Source of the DNA: Rhizobium sp. BK313 | GTDB taxonomy: Bacteria > Pseudomonadota > Alphaproteobacteria > Rhizobiales > Rhizobiaceae | Direction of reading: 5' to 3' | Assembly: GCF_014193655.1 (NCBI RefSeq) | Contig: NZ_JACHZQ010000003.1 | Location: 742,189 to 806,188 of the forward strand | Length of the DNA: 64,000 nucleotides | Part shown: in pieces, positions 60,665 through 64,000 of the stretch | Layout of the letters: the number at the start of each line of letters is the position of its first letter | How positions within the stretch are numbered: position 1 is the stretch's first letter | The notes under the pieces: generated by a model | Told to the model about the DNA's origin: nothing | Databases searched by the model: none | What the model saw: the letters and a program-made list of their open reading frames with translations, nothing else | Translations under genes and position numbers: made by a program

Positions 60665-62779
60665 ATGCCCGATCTCCTTCTCGAACTCCGCTCCGAGGAA
60701 ATTCCCGCCCGTATGCAGCGCAAGGCTGCCGGCGATCTGAAGAAGCTGGTGACAGATGCGCTCGTCGAGGCAGGTCTGTCCTATGAGGGTGCGCGCGAAT
60801 ATTGGACGCCTCGGCGCCTGACGCTGGACATTCGCGGCCTGACGGCGCGCTCCGCCGATGTGCGCGAGGAGCGCAAGGGGCCGCGCACCGATGCCAATGA
60901 AAAGGCGATCGAGGGCTTTCTGCGCGGCGCCGGCCTGTCTTCCATCTCGGAAGCGCAGGTGCAGAGCGACCCGAAGAAGGGCGATTTCTACGTTGCGATT
61001 ATTTCCAAACCAGGCCGCGCCGCCGAGGAAATCGTTGCTGACGTCATGCCTGGAATCATCAAGGATTTCCCCTGGCCGAAGTCGATGCGCTGGGGCAAGG
61101 CATCGGCCAAGCCCGGTTCGCTGCGCTGGGTGCGCCCGCTACAGTCGATCGTTTGCATGTTCGGCACCGAGCATGAAGAGACCGCCGTCATCCCCTTCGA
61201 GATCGACGGCATTGTCGCTTCGAACGTGACCTACGGCCATCGCTTCCATGCGCCGGAGGCGATCATCGTCAGGCGTTTCGACGACTACGTGTCCAGCCTG
61301 GAGAAGGCGAAGGTCATTCTTGACGCCGAGCGCCGCAAGGACATCATCCTGCACGATGCCCGCGACATCGCCTTTGCCACCGGCCTGGAGCTGGTCGAGG
61401 ACGAGGGGCTGCTAGAAGAGGTTTCCGGCCTGGTGGAATGGCCGCAGGCGCTGATGGGTTCCTTCGAAGAGGATTATCTGTCGATCCCCTCGGAAATCAT
61501 CCGCCTGACCATTAAGACCAATCAGAAATGCTTCGTCACCCGTCCGCAGGTTGGCGAGACGCTCTCCAACCGCTTCATCCTTGTAGCCAATATCCAGGCG
61601 ACGGATGGCGGCAAGGAGATCATCCACGGCAACGGCAAGGTTGTGCGCGCCCGCCTTTCCGATGCGCTGCATTTCTGGAAGCGCGACCAGGGCGACCTGC
61701 CCGACCTCGAAACGCTGGAAGCGTCGGCCGCAAAATTCGGCCTCGACCTGAAGAAGCCGCTGGACCAGCGCATGGCCAAGCTCGACGCGCTGAATGTCAC
61801 CTTCCACGCCAAGCTCGGCAGCCAGGGCGAACGCGTCGCCCGCATCCGCTTGCTGGCCGCTGAACTCGCGAAGATCACCGGCGCCGATCCGGCCAAGGTC
61901 GATCGCGCTGCCGTGCTCGCCAAGGCTGACCTGCGCACCGAAGCCGTGGGCGAATTCCCGGAACTGCAGGGCCTGATGGGCCGCAAATATGCCGTGTTGC
62001 AGGGCGAAGACGCCTCGGTGGCCGCCGCGATCGAAGATCACTACAAGCCGCAGGGACCATCCGATCGCGTGCCAGACGATAAGGTGGCAATCACCGTCGC
62101 GCTAGCCGACAAGTTGGATACGCTGATCGGCTTCTGGGCGATCGACGAGAAGCCCACGGGCTCGAAGGATCCCTACGCACTGCGCCGTGCAGCTTTGGGT
62201 GTGGTCAGAATTCTGTTGGAGCGCAAGGTTCGGCTGCCGCTGCTGGCGACGACAAAAGACGTCGATCTCCTCGCCTTCTTCCATGACCGCCTGAAAGTCT
62301 ATCTCCGCGATCAGGGCGCCCGCTACGATCTCATCGACTCCGTGCTGACGCCGGAAGCCGACGACCTGTTGATGGTCGCCCGCCGCGTCGAGGCGCTGAC
62401 GGCCTTCATTACCTCGGAAGACGGCAAGAACCTGCTCGCCGGCACCAAGCGCGCCACACAACTTCTCGCCGCTGAGGAAAAGAAGGGTACGGTTATAGCC
62501 GATGGAGTTTCGGAAGCGCTGCTCAAGCTCGATGCCGAAAAGGACCTCTTCGCTGCCATCAAGGCGGCCTCCGCCGAGGCGTCCGATGCGATTGCCAAGG
62601 AAGACTTTCGTTCTGCGATGGCCGCGCTCTCCAAACTGCGCGCGCCGGTCGATCGCTTCTTTGAAGATGTCCTCGTCAACGACGAAGATGCCGCCATCCG
62701 CGCCAACCGCCTGGCGCTGCTGCGATTGATCCGCGAAGCAACGGGGACGGTGGCGGATTTCTCGAAGATCGCGGGGTAA
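60665..62779 (+). CDS. glyS: glycyl-tRNA synthetase beta subunit
   Basis: tRNA-binding subunit of alpha2beta2 GlyRS, 704 residues. It begins MPDLLLELRSEEIPARMQ, contains VRPLQSIVCMFG and the HD-like region, and ends with the anticodon-binding part (FFEDVLVNDEDAAIRANRLALL). The start was set at the ATG at 60665. It is separated from glyQ by four unrelated genes, all on the same strand, so coordinated expression may still come from one long transcript. Confidence 0.95.
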   Translation: MPDLLLELRSEEIPARMQRKAAGDLKKLVTDALVEAGLSYEGAREYWTPRRLTLDIRGLTARSADVREERKGPRTDANEKAIEGFLRGAGLSSISEAQVQSDPKKGDFYVAIISKPGRAAEEIVADVMPGIIKDFPWPKSMRWGKASAKPGSLRWVRPLQSIVCMFGTEHEETAVIPFEIDGIVASNVTYGHRFHAPEAIIVRRFDDYVSSLEKAKVILDAERRKDIILHDARDIAFATGLELVEDEGLLEEVSGLVEWPQALMGSFEEDYLSIPSEIIRLTIKTNQKCFVTRPQVGETLSNRFILVANIQATDGGKEIIHGNGKVVRARLSDALHFWKRDQGDLPDLETLEASAAKFGLDLKKPLDQRMAKLDALNVTFHAKLGSQGERVARIRLLAAELAKITGADPAKVDRAAVLAKADLRTEAVGEFPELQGLMGRKYAVLQGEDASVAAAIEDHYKPQGPSDRVPDDKVAITVALADKLDTLIGFWAIDEKPTGSKDPYALRRAALGVVRILLERKVRLPLLATTKDVDLLAFFHDRLKVYLRDQGARYDLIDSVLTPEADDLLMVARRVEALTAFITSEDGKNLLAGTKRATQLLAAEEKKGTVIADGVSEALLKLDAEKDLFAAIKAASAEASDAIAKEDFRSAMAALSKLRAPVDRFFEDVLVNDEDAAIRANRLALLRLIREATGTVADFSKIAG

Positions 62780-62793
62780 GAAAGGGAGGCGCG

Positions 62794-63288
62794 ATGACCG
62801 GAAAAATCCTCGTCAGCGCCTGCCTCATGGGCCATGCCGTTCGCTATGACGGCCGCGCCAAGCGGCTCTTGCATCCAGCGATCGATCGCTGGCGCGAGGA
62901 AGGCCGGCTGGTGACGATCTGTCCGGAGATGTCTGCTGGCATGGTCGTACCGCGACCGCCGGCAGAAATCGCCGGCGGCGCGTTCGGTGAAGACGTATTG
63001 TCCGGCAGCGCACGCGTGATCGAGGTTAGCGGTGGCGACGTCACGAAAGGTTTTCTGCAGGCCGCGGAGAATGCGCTGGCGCTGGCCCGCGAAACCGGCT
63101 GCGCATACGCTTTGTTGATCGATGGCAGCCCATCCTGCGGTTCCGGCTTCATCTATGACGGCTCCTTTTCCGGAGAGCGGCATCTTGGCAACGGCGTCAC
63201 CGCGGCTTTGCTGAAGCGTGCTGGTATCGAGGTCTATTCCGATCACGAAATCGATATTTTGGTTGAGCGGATAGCCGCCGACTGTTGA
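62794..63288 (+). CDS. DUF523 protein
   Basis: A 164-residue cytoplasmic protein of the DUF523 family with its conserved cysteines: VSACLMGHAVRYDG (Cys9), TICPEMSAG and IDGSPSCGSG. The cysteine pattern suggests metal or Fe-S binding, but the function is unknown; fusions with DUF1722 and links to YbbK-like proteins are known in the family. The ATG at 62794 follows GGGAGGCGCG, 14 bases after glyS. Confidence 0.87.
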   Translation: MTGKILVSACLMGHAVRYDGRAKRLLHPAIDRWREEGRLVTICPEMSAGMVVPRPPAEIAGGAFGEDVLSGSARVIEVSGGDVTKGFLQAAENALALARETGCAYALLIDGSPSCGSGFIYDGSFSGERHLGNGVTAALLKRAGIEVYSDHEIDILVERIAADC

Positions 63289-63314
63289 GGTCAGGTCAAA
63301 ACGGTGGCGCAAAA

Positions 63315-63902
63315 ATGCAGGACATGTTGAAACAGCAGGCTGCACTCCAGGCGGAGGCAGATGCAATCGTAAAGGCATTGGATCTCGACGGCATATTGCG
63401 CATTGTCGGAAATCCTGTTCGCGTGGGAAGTTCCGCACTCGGCCTGATGGTTCGCCGCGATATCGACGTCACAGTCATTTGCGAAAAATTGGATCGGACT
63501 GCGCATGTCGCGATAGCTCAAATCGCCGGACAACTGATGCTTCATCCGTGCATTGGAGCGGTGCGCTTCAGAAATGATAGTGATTTCTGGAACAAGACAC
63601 CTGAAGACTATCCCGATGGCCTTTATTTGGGAATCAGCTACCGGTCGGCAAACAACGATGACTGGAATTTTGATGTCTGGTTCGTTGATGAGCCGGAAAG
63701 ACAGCCCGATCTCAAACATCTTCAGACAATTCTTCCACGTTTGTCGACGGCGATGCGGGAGACAATTCTGACAATCAAAACAATACTGGCCACCGGCTCC
63801 TACACCAAGCCTGTTTCAAGCTCACTTGTGTATGAAGCGGTGCTGGATGGCGGCGTGAGTAGTGTCGCGGAGTTCGAAAGCTGGTTGAGGCAGCGCCCCT
63901 GA
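63315..63902 (+). CDS. nucleotidyltransferase-fold protein
   Basis: A 195-residue protein with a complete minimal nucleotidyltransferase signature: VGSSALGLMVRRDIDVTVI (Gly38-Ser39, Asp49 and Asp51) and the third carboxylate in NFDVWF (Asp120). It could transfer a nucleotide to a small molecule or protein; the substrate is unknown. Its base composition looks more AT-rich than the surrounding genes, with codons such as GCA, ATA and AAA more frequent, which suggests recent acquisition. The ribosome-binding site before ATG 63315 is weak, and an in-frame TTG at 63285 is possible. Confidence 0.72.
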   Translation: MQDMLKQQAALQAEADAIVKALDLDGILRIVGNPVRVGSSALGLMVRRDIDVTVICEKLDRTAHVAIAQIAGQLMLHPCIGAVRFRNDSDFWNKTPEDYPDGLYLGISYRSANNDDWNFDVWFVDEPERQPDLKHLQTILPRLSTAMRETILTIKTILATGSYTKPVSSSLVYEAVLDGGVSSVAEFESWLRQRP

Positions 63903-63909
63903 AACGCAA

Positions 63910-63933
63910 AACCGCCGGATCTCTCCGGCGGTT
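63910..63933 (-). terminator. terminator of the minus-strand gene at the right edge
   Basis: AACCGCCGGA (63910-63919) and TCCGGCGGTT (63924-63933) form a perfect 10-base stem with a TCTC loop. On the minus strand TTTT follows, and a minus-strand stop codon lies 25 bases before it, so it mainly serves the gene entering from the right; it also stands 8 bases after the nucleotidyltransferase stop. Confidence 0.75.
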
Positions 63934-63957
63934 CGGTATGTTTGCCGTGTTGCGGCT

Positions 63958-64000
63958 TTAGGCGGCGCGGCGGTTCTGGGCGAGCGGGCGGCCGTCGTTG
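63958..64000 (-). CDS. C-terminal end of a minus-strand gene, cut by the window edge
   Basis: On the minus strand the last bases read NDGRPLAQNRRAA followed by TAA at 63960-63958, with a terminator hairpin downstream. This looks like the end of a real coding sequence, but 13 residues are too few to name it. Confidence 0.45.
   Translation of the reverse strand, partial: NDGRPLAQNRRAA

Overview
The window is a stretch of core chromosome from an alphaproteobacterium of the Rhizobiaceae (Rhizobium/Agrobacterium/Sinorhizobium group). The base composition is GC-rich with strong third-position GC. The ATP synthase Fo genes stand apart from F1. The order waaA, HAD, lpxK, DUF2093, mutL, the mctP permease with a DUF3311 partner, a class I EPSP synthase near lemA, and RIME-like palindromes all fit this group. 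I assigned the group from gene content and protein similarity that I recognise, not from a search. I see no rRNA, tRNA, CRISPR array, phage or insertion sequence.

Layout. 1-7500: a HAD hydrolase (cut by the window edge), ribF, a DUF3311-mctP transport pair, ileS and a lipoprotein. 7500-13300: tadA, an rluB-like pseudouridine synthase with a long Arg/Gly/Asp/Pro tail, rsmD, a patatin phospholipase and a CPA2 cation/proton antiporter. 13400-21500: pmbA, an inositol-phosphatase-like enzyme, DUF4170, then the Kdo/lipid A genes waaA-HAD-lpxK, facing DUF2093 and mutL. 21500-25800: signalling genes (a PAS/receiver protein, a GGDEF-EAL protein) and a secreted PRC-barrel protein. 26100-30350: a galactose/galactonate (De Ley-Doudoroff type) operon with a divergent IclR regulator. 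30600-34750: an orphan LuxR regulator, a long gene-free stretch with a sigma-54-like promoter, mrp and corA. 34750-41020: kup, a SleB-type wall hydrolase and the atpI-B-E-F'-F operon. 41100-46600: a kinase-fold protein, rnhB, a radical SAM protein, a small glycosyltransferase-like protein, a small secreted protein, moaB and ispE. 46600-53400: a TPR protein, a polyprenyl diphosphate synthase, DUF2007, a TrmN6-like methyltransferase, mntH and an S49 peptidase. 53500-63300: glyQ and glyS separated by lemA, an EPSP synthase and two tandem DUF2207 proteins, then DUF523. 63300-64000: a nucleotidyltransferase-fold protein and the last codons of a minus-strand gene.

How the genes work together. Most are housekeeping: translation (ileS, tadA, rluB, rsmD, glyQ, glyS), envelope lipid A and isoprenoids (waaA, lpxK, ispE, polyprenyl synthase), energy (atp operon), ion transport (mctP, CPA2, corA, kup, mntH) and repair (mutL, rnhB). 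The parts least explained by known biology are the lemA / EPSP synthase / DUF2207-DUF2207 cassette lying between the two glycyl-tRNA synthetase genes, where both DUF2207 proteins end in poly-glycine plus Trp; the triplicated stop/start module between the SDR and dgoK genes; the orphan sigma-54-like promoter near 31650; the LuxR protein lacking AHL-pocket residues; and the PAS protein with two receiver-like domains and no kinase.
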